From: Aquarana catesbeiana
Lineage: Eukaryota; Chordata; Amphibia; Anura; Ranidae
Length of the DNA stretch: 64,000 nucleotides
Assembly: GCF_042186555.1 (NCBI RefSeq)
Contig: NC_133332.1
Location: 126,327,875-126,391,874, forward strand
Reading direction: 5' to 3'
The translations under genes and the position numbers were made by a program. Below, piece after piece: positions 21,552-31,464 of the stretch; within the stretch, counting starts at the first letter, position 1; each line of letters begins with the position of its first letter. The notes under the pieces are model-generated. The model had not been told where the DNA came from and ran no database searches. It was given only the letters and a program-made list of their open reading frames with translations.

Positions 21552-23415
21552 TTATTGACAAGAAACAGAAGAGTTGGCCTGTATAACGGCCCTCCCAAAT
21601 TCAACTGCTGCTAAGCGTGCAGCATCTACTTTATAATGGGATATAAAAGGTGTTTCTAGAAGACCAAGTGGCCGCTCTACAAATGGTTTCCGCTGAGACT
21701 TTACAGTAAGCTGCCCATGAAGTAGCCATTGCCCTGGTGGAATGTGCTCTTAAGTCTTCTGGAATCTGCAAGGTGCTTAAGGAGTAGGCCTTCTTGATAG
21801 CTTTCATGAGCCATGAGGCGATGGTACGGGGAGAAGCTGCCTGGCCCTTCCTGAATCCATGTGGGATGACTAGAAGGTTCTCGCATTTCCTGAATGGCTT
21901 GGTTATAGAGAGGTATTGCAGAATGTTGCCCTTGACATCCAGAGGATGGAGAACACCCTGATCCGTGACTAAAGCCGGGAGGTCAATCTCCTGGTTAAAG
22001 TGGAATGAAGAGGAGACTTTTGGGATAAATCTGTCTGAAGGCTTCAGGGTTAGTCTGTCTGGGTAAATCATCAGATACGGTTCCTTGATCAGCAAAGCTT
22101 GCATTTCTGAGACCCTCTTCGCCGATGTGATGGCAATTAGGAATTATACTTTTAGAGTCAGGTCCCAGAGGGAGATGTCTTCAAGTGGGAAGAATGGCTC
22201 TCCGGATAAGACCTCCAGGACAGTCGATAGATCCCATGTTGGGAATGAAGGCTTTCTAGGGGGTCTTAGCTTCAGACAGGCTCTTTGAAATTGGACTACC
22301 AGAGGATTAAGTGCCCATTTAACTCCTGTTAAAGCTGAGATGGCAGAAACTTGGACCTTTAGGGTGCTGGACCTAAGGCCTTTGTCCAGACCTGACTGGA
22401 GGAACTCGAGCACTTGCACTGCTGTTGGGGAAGAAGGGTCCCAACCTTGTTCCTGGGCAAAGGAAGAAAACTTTCCCCAGATTCTTCCATAGGTGTTATT
22501 TGTGGAGGATTTCCTAGCCTGGAGCAGGGTATCGACTACCTTTTGAGAGCAGCCTTGGTCTAGGAACCTAGACCTTTCAATCTCCAGGCCGTTAGGTGTA
22601 ATTTCTCCGGATTCGGATGGAGCAGCTGGCCTTGGGTTAGTAGATCCGTTGTCACCGGGAGTGGAAGTGGATCCGCTGTGCTCAGCTGCAGGAGGGTGGT
22701 GAACCAAGGCCTCCGTTGCCAGAAGGGAATCACAGCCAGTACTAGAGCCGTTGAATGTTTGAGCCTCAGAAGGAACTTGGCTATAAGAGGGATTGGCGGG
22801 AAAATGTAGCCTAGGCGAAAGTTCCAGGAGTGCTGGAGACAATTTGTTCCCTCCGCTGAGGGGAAGGGGTTCCTTGACAGAAACCTCTGACATTTCCTGT
22901 TCGCTGGCGTTGCTGCGAGGTCTATATCCGGATGGCCCCATATCTAGCCTATGAGGGCAAGTGCTTGGGGGCTTAGACACCACTCGTTGTTGGAAACGAA
23001 TGTTCTGCTGAGCGAGTCTGCCAGAAGGTTCTGAACACCCGGAATATAGGCCGCCCTCAGATCCCGCAGGTTCAGTTGGGCCCACCGCATCACCGGACCG
23101 ACCTCCTGCATCATGGAGATGCTTCTGGTACCCCCCTGCCTGTTGATGTAGGCTACCGCCACTCAGTTGTCCATCTGAATGAGAACTTGCTTCCCTCTCA
23201 GAAGTGAGCTGAATGCCAATAGGGCTTGGAAGGCTGCCTTCATCTCTAGAACGTTTGATACTACATCCTTGGTTTTGAAGTGCCAGCGGCCCTGAGCTGC
23301 ATAATGTAGGTAATGTGCCTCCCATCCCTCCAGACTGGCGTCCGAAGTTACCACCTCCTGGTGGGGGATGACTATCTGCTTGCATCTCCTGAGGTTGTCG
23401 GGGTGAGTCCACCAC
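21552..23415 (-). pseudogene. DIRS tyrosine recombinase (YR) ORF
   Basis: A minus-strand frame opens at 23415 and overlaps the RNase H and tail region in a different frame; overlapping YR and RT/RH frames are usual in DIRS elements. YR character starts near 22600: an N-terminal SAM-like core-binding domain ('ARKSSTNNTYGRIWGKF', 'LEFLQSGLDKGLRSSTLKV'). A TAA at 22144-22146 breaks it. In the same frame follow 'ITSAKRVSEMQALL' (first catalytic Arg), 'RAHSTRAMATSWA' (His-x-x-Arg) and 'AATWSS'. A one-base insertion in the T-run near 21650 then shifts the frame just before the nucleophile context HYKVDAARL. The natural stop is TAA at 21552-21554. Two lesions, so inactive as it stands. Confidence 0.87.
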
Positions 23416-23460
23416 CGTAGAGATAGACTGGCTTCCTCAGATGCGAATCAACTGGGACAT
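22560..23460 (-). pseudogene. DIRS RNase H and methylase-like C-terminal domain
   Basis: Continuing from RT after a frame change near 23440-23460, this frame reads 'VVTSDASLEGW' (first Asp), 'VLEMKAAFQAL' (Glu) and 'QMDN' followed by TGA, then 'VAVAYINRQGGTRS', a classic RNase H series. The TGA at 23160-23162 looks like a CGA-to-TGA (CpG decay) change. Next come 'AAYIPGVQNLLADSLSR' and, after a TAG at about 22941, 'IWGHPDIDLAA' and 'FPPIPLIAKFL'. The last two are typical of the domain after RNase H in DIRS elements, often annotated as Dam-methylase-like. Two nonsense codons. Confidence 0.85.
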
Positions 23461-23520
23461 GGACCATCCGTTACATTGGTGCAAGAAGGAGGTTTGCAGG
23501 GGTCTGGTATTCCATTGCGC

Positions 23521-24474
23521 TCATCTGACCATTGGAATGGTTGCTGATAGGGAACCCAGGAGGCTGAGGTACGCTCTGGCTGGTAGGCATGGCGCCGGAA
23601 TAGCATCCTTCACCTTCTGAACTAGTAGGGACAACTTCTCCCCTGTCAGTTCCACTGTGTTTGCTCGGGTGTCTAGTTCGGCCCCCAGGAAGACCATCCT
23701 TTGGGCAGGTTGGATGTTGCTCTTTTGCCAGTTGATTATCCATCCCAGATTCATTAGGGTGGAAACTAGGATCTCGCAATGCTGCACGAGTGATTCCTGG
23801 CTGCTTGAGAGGAGGAGGATGTCGTCCAGGTAATGGTGGACCCTTAGACCTTTCTCCCTCAAAAAAGCTATTGCTGGTAGTAAGACCTTCGTGAACGTTC
23901 TGGGGGCTGTTGAGATCCTGAAAGGAAGGCTTTGAAACTGGAAGTGCCCGTGTCCCACCGAGAATCGCAGGAACTTCTGGAATGCCACGTGGATTGGAAT
24001 GTGCAGGTAGGCGTCCTGGAGATCTATGGAGAGCATCCAGTCTCCCAGATTTATGGCCTGGAGGATAGACTGCAAGCTTTCCATCCTGAATGACTCCACA
24101 CTGATGGACTTGTTAAGGTTCTTTAGGTCTAGAACCGGACGAAAATCCCCTGACTTCTTCTTGACGAGGAATAGTGGAGAATAGAATCCCCTGCCCCGTT
24201 GTGCTGGCGGGACCTCTACTATTGCTCGTTTTTGGAGAAGATCCTGAATGTAGTTCAGTAGGGACAACCTTTTTTCCCGAGATAGAGGAATACGGGTTGG
24301 ACAGAATTGATCCCTTGGGGGTCGGTTTTTGAAGGACCACCTGTGGCCGAAACTGACAGTGGCCAGAGTCCAGGTATCTCTTATGGTCTCCGCCCAGACC
24401 AGCTTGAAACTGGAGAGTCTTGCTCCCACTACCGCTGGCCGGACGGGTGCACCTTCAAAAAGGCTTCTGGTCAC
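23521..24474 (-). CDS. DIRS-like reverse transcriptase
   Basis: A 317-codon open minus-strand frame with the RT order intact: 'YSPLFLVKKKSGDFRPVLDL', 'LSIDLQDAYLHIPI' (catalytic Asp), 'FQSLPFRISTAPRTFTK' and 'HHYLDDILLLSSS' (catalytic Asp-Asp), then 'FLGAELDTR' and the thumb. It ends at a TGA (23521-23523) after IPMVR, where this family normally has Trp and reads on into RNase H; the TGA is probably a mutated Trp codon. Upstream it follows the Gag-like frame in a different phase. It copies the element's RNA into DNA. Domain fully present, but the polyprotein is truncated. Confidence 0.9.
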   Translation of the reverse strand: MTRSLFEGAPVRPAVVGARLSSFKLVWAETIRDTWTLATVSFGHRWSFKNRPPRDQFCPTRIPLSREKRLSLLNYIQDLLQKRAIVEVPPAQRGRGFYSPLFLVKKKSGDFRPVLDLKNLNKSISVESFRMESLQSILQAINLGDWMLSIDLQDAYLHIPIHVAFQKFLRFSVGHGHFQFQSLPFRISTAPRTFTKVLLPAIAFLREKGLRVHHYLDDILLLSSSQESLVQHCEILVSTLMNLGWIINWQKSNIQPAQRMVFLGAELDTRANTVELTGEKLSLLVQKVKDAIPAPCLPARAYLSLLGSLSATIPMVR

Positions 24475-24599
24475 TGGAAGCAGGAGTCTTAGGCTTCTGG
24501 AATTTCATAAAGGAGGACTGAGGGTTCTTCCAGCTCCTTTGGTACTCCTTCCCCGGTCTATACGCTTTGGCGTCCCTATACCTCTCTGAGAGGTTCCGC

Positions 24600-25880
24600 T
24601 TAAAGGGAGGAGGTCTCTGCTGCTTGGGCCTCCTGTCCAAGGGGATGAGTCCGGACTTGCCACCAGTTACCTTGGAGATGGCTGTGTCTAATTTTGTTCC
24701 AAAGACATTTTCCTCCGTCGAACAGGATATGGCACCAATTAGACTTGGAGGCTGGATCCGCCGTCCAGGGTTTCAACCATAGAGCTCTTCTGGCCGTTAC
24801 CGAGGTCAGCATAGATTTTGACGCAGACCTGATGGCATCGACCGAGGCCTCTGCCACAAAGTCATCTGCCAGGCTTAGCTCTTGCAACGCTTTCACTATT
24901 TTTTCTTGGTCTGCACCCTCCAATACGAGCTTCTCTGTGCTTGTAGACCAACTCGAGATGGCTCTTCCTACTGCTGCGAGAGCTATCGCAGGCCTGCAGG
25001 TGCCTCCTGCTGACAGGTAAGCCCGCTTGGGATCCGTGTCGATCTTCCTGTCGAGCACGTCCCTGAATGTTACCGCGTCTTCTAACGGGAGAGTAACATG
25101 CCTGGCTAAGCGCATCAAGGATGCGTGTACTACTCGAGGAGACACCAGAGGGTTCACTTTAGGCTCCTTGAGTGGGTATAGTTTCAGAAGTCTGTTATTC
25201 AGACTAGACTTTTTCTCTGGCCTTTGCCACTCTTCTTTAATTAGGTCCTCCAGTTCGTCTATGAACGGGAAAGCTTCTGGATCCCTTTTAAGATGAGGAA
25301 AGTACTTACTTTGCTTCGGATGAGCTTCCTGGGGTTCCTCCCATCCTATCGCCTCTTTAACCGATTTAACAAACGGTTCTATCAGAGAAAAATAGAATCC
25401 GGCCGATACCTCCAGACCTTCGTTATCAGACAGAGAGTCTTGCTCCCTTGACGTGCTGGCCCGGGCTAGAGAGGTGGTGGTGGAGAAGTCTACGTCTGGT
25501 ATCGAGGCCTGAGGGGCGAAGGCCCCAGTGGAATCTCCGGTCTCCGAGGCTCTTTCTCTTGTGGACTCCTCCAAGCATTTTTGGCAGGCCAATTTATCCG
25601 GGAGAGCCGCCGCGCCGCACACCCAGCATGCGTTCCCGGCAGGACGGGAATGGCGTGCGGGGGAACGAGGTCTGCGTGAAGACGACCTCCTATGGCGGGA
25701 TCGGCCATGTCTGGAATGCGACCTAGAGTGGCTTCTGCTGCGGCTTCCTCTCGAGCGGCTTCTCCTATGGTAGGAACGGCTACATCTGAGCCTGGAGCGA
25801 CTTCTCCTGTGCGAGGACTCTCTTTGTCTTGAAGCAGACGTTCTTGAGGACCTGCTAGGGCTGACCAATTTAGGCAGCAT
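24600..25880 (-). CDS. DIRS Gag-like protein with SR-rich N-terminus
   Basis: A 426-codon open minus-strand frame directly inside the 5' terminal repeat side. Residues 1-75 are dense in Ser-Arg ('RSRSRLRCSRSYHRRSRSRG' and similar), like an SR splicing-factor tail. A CxxC...CxxC pair follows at about residues 84-101 ('CWVCGAAALPDKLACQKC'), then an acidic Ser-rich linker and a helical region ('LTSVTARRALWLKPWTADP'). That last block is common to DIRS Gag-like ORF1 proteins and presumably binds element RNA/DNA. No stops; the only DIRS frame here that looks whole. Not a host SR protein: position and the C-terminal block tie it to the element. Confidence 0.82.
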   Translation of the reverse strand: MLPKLVSPSRSSRTSASRQRESSHRRSRSRLRCSRSYHRRSRSRGSRSRSHSRSHSRHGRSRHRRSSSRRPRSPARHSRPAGNACWVCGAAALPDKLACQKCLEESTRERASETGDSTGAFAPQASIPDVDFSTTTSLARASTSREQDSLSDNEGLEVSAGFYFSLIEPFVKSVKEAIGWEEPQEAHPKQSKYFPHLKRDPEAFPFIDELEDLIKEEWQRPEKKSSLNNRLLKLYPLKEPKVNPLVSPRVVHASLMRLARHVTLPLEDAVTFRDVLDRKIDTDPKRAYLSAGGTCRPAIALAAVGRAISSWSTSTEKLVLEGADQEKIVKALQELSLADDFVAEASVDAIRSASKSMLTSVTARRALWLKPWTADPASKSNWCHILFDGGKCLWNKIRHSHLQGNWWQVRTHPLGQEAQAAETSSL

Positions 25881-26716
25881 TAGTAGTGCTCTCTTTTTCG
25901 ATCTTCACTACTTACCCTTGTCTCCCCCCCCCTTACCTATTAGGCTGGCGGTGGTCTACTGGGGCAGCAGTCTCCATGGTGAGGGAGTGGACTGGAAACC
26001 TGCAGGTAAAACAAGAAGAGACATGCAGAGGGAGCAAGATTCCTAGGCTAATCGCTGAATAAAGGGTAGTCGCATACCTTTGTAGAGCGTCTTACAGGAA
26101 AAAAAAACGTATTGTCTCATGCAGACATCCAGCAGCAGCAATCACAGCTGATGCTGGGCTTTTAAATCCGCCACCATCGGCGTCGGACGCTCGCGCATGC
26201 GCAGTAGCGCCGCGGGACACTCGGCGCCATCTTTGAAGCTGGAAAAGGCATAGGAGCGGCCCAAGCAACGCACCGCGCATGCGCATGAATGCAGAGGACG
26301 CTCGGCCCTCACGGAGGGCAGGATGGAGAACAACAGAGTCCAGCAGACCGACAGAAACCACTGGTAGGACGGGGAAAGGAAGGGGGAGGGGGAGACCGCT
26401 GCACACAACTAAGCCTGTTTAAGTCTTATTCCATGAGGCCAAACCAAAGATCCCCTGGCCATTCCTCCAGCAAGCCTGTTTAAGGCTTTATGTGGGCTGC
26501 TGCACATGAAGCCTGTTTAAGGCTTATATCGTGGTCAGACAGCAGAGTGAGAAGAGAGAGTGCCCCTGAGACCACCAGAGTGGGGCTCCTTCCATTTAGC
26601 TCGTTTAGAGGCTGTACAAGAAGGACTTCCACCCAGGAGAGACTAGAACCTGGCTGGGGCGAGGCGGTAAGGGGGTGCTGATCCATCTTGCGGTCCTGAC
26701 AGGTGAGGAAAAATAA

Positions 26717-26826
26717 GAGAATACTGGGACGGGTGTCTACTCATTAATTTATAGCTATGTGGTCCTATCAGGTTGTGGGGGCGGAGTCACAACCCAACGT
26801 GTATGCTGCCATGATGCGACAGGAAA
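26717..26826. repeat. 5' inverted terminal repeat of the DIRS-like element
   Basis: About 110 bp from 'agagaatactgggacgggtg' to 'gatgcgacaggaaa', inverted relative to 21258-21372. The sequence between it and the Gag-like ORF (25881-26716) is the element's 5' leader. It includes a GC-rich, CpG-rich block at about 26160-26340 that could hold promoter function, and three copies of 'aagcctgtttaag' at about 26410-26525. Confidence 0.9.
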
Positions 26827-27390
26827 GTCTTATTCCTAGGTATTGGCAAGATAAAAGGAGACCTACGGTGCAGGAGTGGTTCGGCAAGATAAATTAAATT
26901 TATCGTCTTGAATACCTGAGGTATAGTGAAGGGACAGAGATGGAAATCTTCGGAGGAGATATGGAAGGAATGGGCAAATTTCAGGTATTCACTTCGAGCG
27001 GCAGAGCTGTGGGGAACATAGAAAGCTGCCCTTACTGTAAATAGACAAACTAGACGAGCTACATCAATAGGTGTAAAAGTGAAACATAGGGTCCTGACCA
27101 AACTGGAGATATGGGTGTAGGGGTAGGAGCTGGGAAGGAAAGTGTTACACGAGGGTTATTGTGGGGGGGAAGGGATGGCCTCGGTCGGCCTAGGTGGGTC
27201 ACTTGGGTAAAAAAAATTTTAAGGGGTTGTTTTTGCTTCCTTTTTGATATGTGTATAAATAGGTGTAAAGGACCTACAATTCCGTGGAAAAAAAGCCACA
27301 ATGATGTGAATGTCTATTGGGACGTGCTTGAACTGAAAAGTTGAAAACATGGCCCCTGAAAATACTTCGCTGAAGTGGCAAAAAAAAAAA
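26827..27390 (+). pseudogene. L1-like ORF2 C-terminus, 3' UTR and poly-A tail
   Basis: Picks up the ORF2 frame at 'SLIPRYWQDKRRPTVQEW', meets a TAA at about 26895 and runs on to about 27010. The rest is a 3' UTR with G-rich plus-strand runs and a terminal A-run at about 27380-27390, directly followed by the right target-site duplication. Confidence 0.88.
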
Positions 27391-27405
27391 AATCCATTTT
27401 GGAAT

Positions 27406-27466
27406 AAGACCAACATAACAAAATGTGGAAAAAGTGAAGCGCTGTGATTATTTTCCGGATGCACTG
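27406..27466 (+). mobile_element. Right end of the Tc1-like element split by the L1-like LINE
   Basis: After the duplicated aatccattttggaat, the sequence 'acataacaaaatgtgg', 'aaaaagtgaagcgctgtg' and 'ccggatgcactg' completes the Tc1-like terminus started at 14447, ending before a TA at 27467-27468. Confidence 0.8.
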
Positions 27467-27468
27467 TA

Positions 27469-27842
27469 TTCCCATAAGGGACCGAAGGGATTGCAATACA
27501 ATTTCACAAATGTCATGTAAGACTTGTGGAATTTATCAGTATATTTAATATAGAAATAAAAAGCCCGCTCACTAGAACAACTTTTTTTATTTTTATTTTT
27601 TTTATTTATACAACTGTTCTGATTACTCATGGGTGCATTTATAGAAGGCAAGAAGAACCCCTGGTGACTTCCCGACCTTCTCTGGCAAAACTGGCTGCTA
27701 TTTATAAATCTGGCTAGCAAACATTGCACATGAAGAATACAAATGCTGGAACTGAACAAATCTTCTGTGAATCAGGACAAGAACAAAAGCTAGAAAATGA
27801 TTGGAAATCTTTAAAATTTGCCAGTTCAGTGTCACAAATTTA
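27469..27842. other. Intron, no feature seen
   Basis: AT-rich sequence with a T-rich run at about 27582-27608. No gene or transposon end recognised. Confidence 0.4.
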
Positions 27843-28318
27843 AGACCCCTTTCACACTGAGGCAGTTTTCAGGCGTTTTAGCGCTAGAAATAGCACCTGT
27901 AAAGCGCCTGAAAACTGCCTCCCATGCTGTCCGAATGTGAAAGCCCGAGTGCTTTCACACTGGGGCAGTGCTCTTGCGGGATGTTAGAAAAAGTCCTGCA
28001 AGCAGCATCTTTGGGCTACCCTCACACTGGGGCCATCCCAGCATTAGCGCTAAAGTGCTGCTTGTTTTAACGGTGTTTTAGCGGAGGGGTTAAGAGCAAC
28101 CGTGTTGCGGCGCTTCCAAAGCGCTGTCCATTCATTTTGATGTGCAGGGCGTTTTTGGGAGTGCTATATACAAAGATGCCGTTTGCAGGACTTTTCTAAC
28201 TTCCTGCAAGCGCACCGCCCGGGTGTGAAAGCAAGCTGAAAAGCGTTGCTTAAAACAGTGCTAAAACAAGCGGTGCTTTAACGCTAACACTCGGGCGGCC
28301 CCAGTGTGAAAGTAGCCT
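27843..28318. mobile_element. MITE with cctttcacactg termini
   Basis: Left end gacccctttcacactgaggc and, from the right, ggctactttcacactggggc are inverted repeats. The interior is full of 'gcgctttaac'-type and 'cgcctgaaaact' inverted words. TAA flanks both ends, a possible 3-bp TWA duplication (Harbinger-like). A degraded relative lies at about 32050-32310. Confidence 0.65.
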
Positions 28319-28605
28319 AAGGCCCCATTCACACCTGAGTGTTTTGTAGCTACAAAACGCTGGAGGGGGAAAGAAAAATCAATTATTCTCTATGGAGATG
28401 GTTCACATCTCCACTCCAAAACCCCCTAAAGCCAGAAGCTCCAAAACGCCTGAAACTCAAACAAGTTCTGGAACTTTTTTTTTTTTTTTAGGCAGAGTTT
28501 TTCTGCTTTTTACATTGGTGACCTTTTGACCTGTACAAAATTGCGTGTAAAATCGCGTGACTTTCTGCCTGAAAACACTACGCTCAGGTGTGAATGGGGC
28601 CTTAG
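28319..28605. mobile_element. MITE with ggccccattcacacctgag termini
   Basis: Left end taaggccccattcacacc and the right end, reversed taaggccccattcacacc, are perfect 18-bp inverted repeats that extend on. It sits directly against the preceding MITE. Core contains 'acaaaacgc'-type repeats and a T-run. Confidence 0.75.
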
Positions 28606-28971
28606 TGGTAAAGTCTTTGTGGCCATAACAAAATTCACAAGTTTTAGCACGAACATGAAAACAAATAGATACTTGGCAAATAATTTTACCATGTGAACTA
28701 TACTTTCTAAACCGAGAAAACTAGTCATCCACAAATATATGTTGAATTTGAGGTCTGACCTTTTAATATAGAGAAGAGTAAAAAAATAAAATAAATAAAA
28801 ACAAACTATACCTGAAATAAAAACAAAACAAAACAAATCACATAGAATATAAGCCTAGAAGGTAGAAATGAATGTACTATCTAAGCCACAGACAGTAAAA
28901 TTATTCACTTTTAGTTATCCTATATACATGTATGGTTACAATAGACTAATGGGACTTTGTTTTAACACACA
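28606..28971. other. Intron, no feature seen
   Basis: AT-rich sequence without recognisable exon or transposon ends; an 'aaaacaaaacaaaac' type A/C-run near 28820. Confidence 0.4.
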
Positions 28972-28975
28972 TTAA

Positions 28976-29276
28976 AGTGGGAGTAAACTCCCATCTCTGA
29001 CTTTTACCTACAGGTAAGCCTATAATAAGAATTACCTATAGGTGCTGTAAATATCTCCTAAACGTGGGCCGTTTAGGAGATATTTACTGTACATGCAGCG
29101 GCTTTCCCTGGGGGCACCCGATGGAGAGAAGGGGCCAGGGGAACCAGTGGGAGACCCCAGAAGAAGAGGATTGGCGGTTGCTCTGTGCAAAGCCATTGCA
29201 CTCAGTAAGTAAATATAGGTGTTTTTTGTTTTTTTTTTTAAATAACAGAGGAACAACCAAAGCTTTATAAACTACT
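28976..29276. mobile_element. TTAA-flanked MITE
   Basis: TTAA at 28972-28975 and 29277-29280. The left end agtgggagtaaactccc resembles other TTAA MITEs here. It holds a perfect hairpin around 'aaatatctcctaaacg' (29047-29088) and the 'cctacaggtaagcct' word also found inverted in the MITE at 12374-13216, so the two are related. Confidence 0.65.
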
Positions 29277-29280
29277 TTAA

Positions 29281-30696
29281 AGAGAAAAAAAAAAAAAGTG
29301 GAAGATGCATGGAAACTTAGCTTGGAAGCAGAAAACTATGTACAGGGGAAATGCTGCGGATCTTGTTTCAGATTACTACCTGAACAAATATTTCGCGCAG
29401 CAAATAAATGTTTTACTTTAAACAGAAATGAAGAAAATCTTTAAGCAGGTATCACATGGCCTCACAAGAAGCTGAAGTTTAAAAATAAGTCACATCTGTC
29501 CCCCGGCTTTTAAAGGTTAGTTTATATCAATGTGTATACAGATGGGAAGTTAGCTTTACGGCGTCATATTTCATGGTCACCTCTTCTTGTAGATGAACAG
29601 ATACATTTAATCCAAGATGAAATTGCACAACGTTACTTTCCAGTGAATTGCAAGTGTCTGGAACAATGCCAGCGATCAACAGCTTACAGAGAATCTTGCA
29701 TAGTGTGATAACTGTATCTATTCATCTTCTAAATAACAAATGACTACAATCACCAGCGGGTAAAGCTAGCAGCTCAATAACTGTTACACCTAAACCTCAG
29801 GAAAGTTTGTGACGGGAAATGGTTAAAAGATGAATGGATTCAATAGACACCCCGAAGACTGATAACATGTGAAGGAAAAAAGGAGCAAAAGATCTCTTCC
29901 TCAAAGGAAGTGAAAACAAAATTAGCAAGGAATGAGATTACATTCTCCACTTTTGTTTTTATTTCCATTGATCGGACGCTTTTACCCAATGTATTAAAAT
30001 ATGGAGAAGGCAGAGTAGATGCTGTTGGTTTTCATTATTTAACAGGTTCAGTGGAAGTTAGAATGTGACATGAAAAGGTGGGGAGATATACACAGAAACT
30101 TCTAATGTCTACATTTCTTAAGAAAAACTGTAGAAACTGGTCAAGTCTGACATCCTGTCTGATGGTTCCATCACCTGAGAACTGCTGACTGCAGACATCT
30201 GCAAGCAACTGGGCATGAGATCCCATCTCTATGGGCAACATTATATGGTTGAACAGTAAGCAAAAAGCCAATAAAAAAAATATATCATTGCCAAGCAGGC
30301 TTACGGACTAAAGAAAGCTTTTCTTTTTAGGGAAAAAATGATTTTCATTTAAATTAACAGGTTTATTAACAAATATTTGGTTTGATATCCATTTCTTGTT
30401 TATACCAAATCTTTGTTTTAGGCTTCTTACACATGGGACGGGCTTCATTGGAGTCCACCTGCTCAGCGGGGAATTAGTCCGCTGATCCCTGCCGAATAGG
30501 TGGATGGCTGGTCCATGTTCGCTCCACTTATGCAGAGCAGACACAGACAGCCCGCTCTCCTCTATGGGTGGTCGAATGGGGGGGGGGGGGGGGGTATCAC
30601 TGCTTAGAAAAAAAAAACTAAAAAAAAAAAAAAAAAAAAAAAGATATCTTCTTTTTATATTAAATGTGGTTCTCAAAGCTGAAGAAGTACTTTTAC
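29281..30696. other. Intron, mostly unique-looking sequence
   Basis: No gene seen. It includes an A-run at about 29284-29297, a G-run of about 16 at about 30578-30593 and an A-run at about 30618-30642. The rest has no repeat structure that could be picked out by eye. Confidence 0.4.
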
Positions 30697-31097
30697 CTTA
30701 AGGCATTCTTTACATTAAGCAACCCCTAGAAGCCCTCCCTTTTAGTCCGATCTCAATCCAGCGATATGCACGAGAGCAGCATCTCTCTCCCTCCTCATAT
30801 GCTCATTGGCTCCCGCTGCTGTCTATAACAACCAGTGAGAAGGGAGCGGGGGATGGGGCCGAGCTCTGTGTCTATTGACACACAGAGTGGGCTCAGGAGC
30901 GAGCCTGCACAAGTGCCCCTATAGCAAGTGGCTTGCTATGGTGGGCAAGGAGGAAGGAGCCAGGAGCACCATCAGTAGAGCCAAGAAGGGCTGCTCTGTG
31001 CAAAATTACTGCACATGGCAGGTAAGTTTTCTTTTTTTTTTAATAAAAAAAAAAAAAAAAAAACAGTCAAAAACAAGAATTTACAATCACTTTGAAT
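30697..31097. mobile_element. MITE of the 'gctctgtgcaaa' group (ends approximate)
   Basis: Shares an internal module with the elements at 28976-29276, 18181-18688 (inverted) and 53158-53394 (inverted): 'gctctgtgcaaa.....tgcac', then a donor-like caggtaagt, then an A/T-rich end. Terminal repeats are weak, so limits are approximate. Confidence 0.5.
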
Positions 31098-31464
31098 CTT
31101 CATCCAGACCATAAAAAATAGAGAACTATATTTTATGAAAAAGCAGAAAAGGTAAAATACACTTCCTCTGATGGAATTCTTCTCTATGCCAACGTCAAGC
31201 AAAAGGGTACTTTTGCCTGAAACCTCATTCACGTCCTCACCACAGACCACAATAAATGATGTAAATGGTGTAAAAAAACATAACGTGTGAATGACTAAAA
31301 TTTATTTTTGGGTGGGGGGGGGGGGGCTCCTTTAAAACGTTGGTCAAGTGAAGAAAGGCTTTTCCGCACAAACATTGACTTTATAACTGGTAAATTTGGG
31401 AAATTGCTTCTGGAGCATGCAGTGCAGCAAAGGAAGCCCCAGTCCGAACCAGTGTTAATCAGCT

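Larger units (their letters stand above)
21223..26826 (-). mobile_element. DIRS-like tyrosine-recombinase retrotransposon (copy C), nearly intact
   Basis: A 5.6-kb element on the minus strand with inverted terminal repeats (26717-26826 and 21258-21372), a 3' extension (21223-21257) and an internal complementary region (21414-21515). In order it encodes a Gag-like protein, RT, RNase H with a methylase-like tail, and an overlapping tyrosine recombinase. There is no target-site duplication: joining 'gctgccaaaa' to 'gtcttattcct' restores the L1 frame as NAAKSLIPRYW, as expected from recombinase-mediated entry. Each gene is open for long stretches but the RT/RNase H and recombinase frames carry a few stops or shifts. 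It is the least damaged mobile element here. Confidence 0.94.
14637..27390 (+). mobile_element. Full-length L1-like LINE (copy A) with nested insertions
   Basis: The unit is bounded by a 15-bp target-site duplication, aatccattttggaat, at 14622-14636 and 27391-27405. It ends in an A-run (about 27380-27390) directly before the right copy, the signature of target-primed reverse transcription. In order it has a 5' region, ORF1, a GC-rich G-run spacer, ORF2 (endonuclease, RT, zinc knuckle) and a 3' UTR. Two later insertions inflate it: a MITE at 18181-18688 and a DIRS-like element at 21223-26826. Without them it is about 6.6 kb, normal for L1-like or Tx1-like elements. Both ORFs carry stops or frameshifts, so it is dead. 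Confidence 0.92.

Noticed and set aside
24694..25773. Plus-strand frames opposite the Gag-like gene
   Set aside because: Antisense shadows of the SR-rich Gag-like frame, created by its biased codons.
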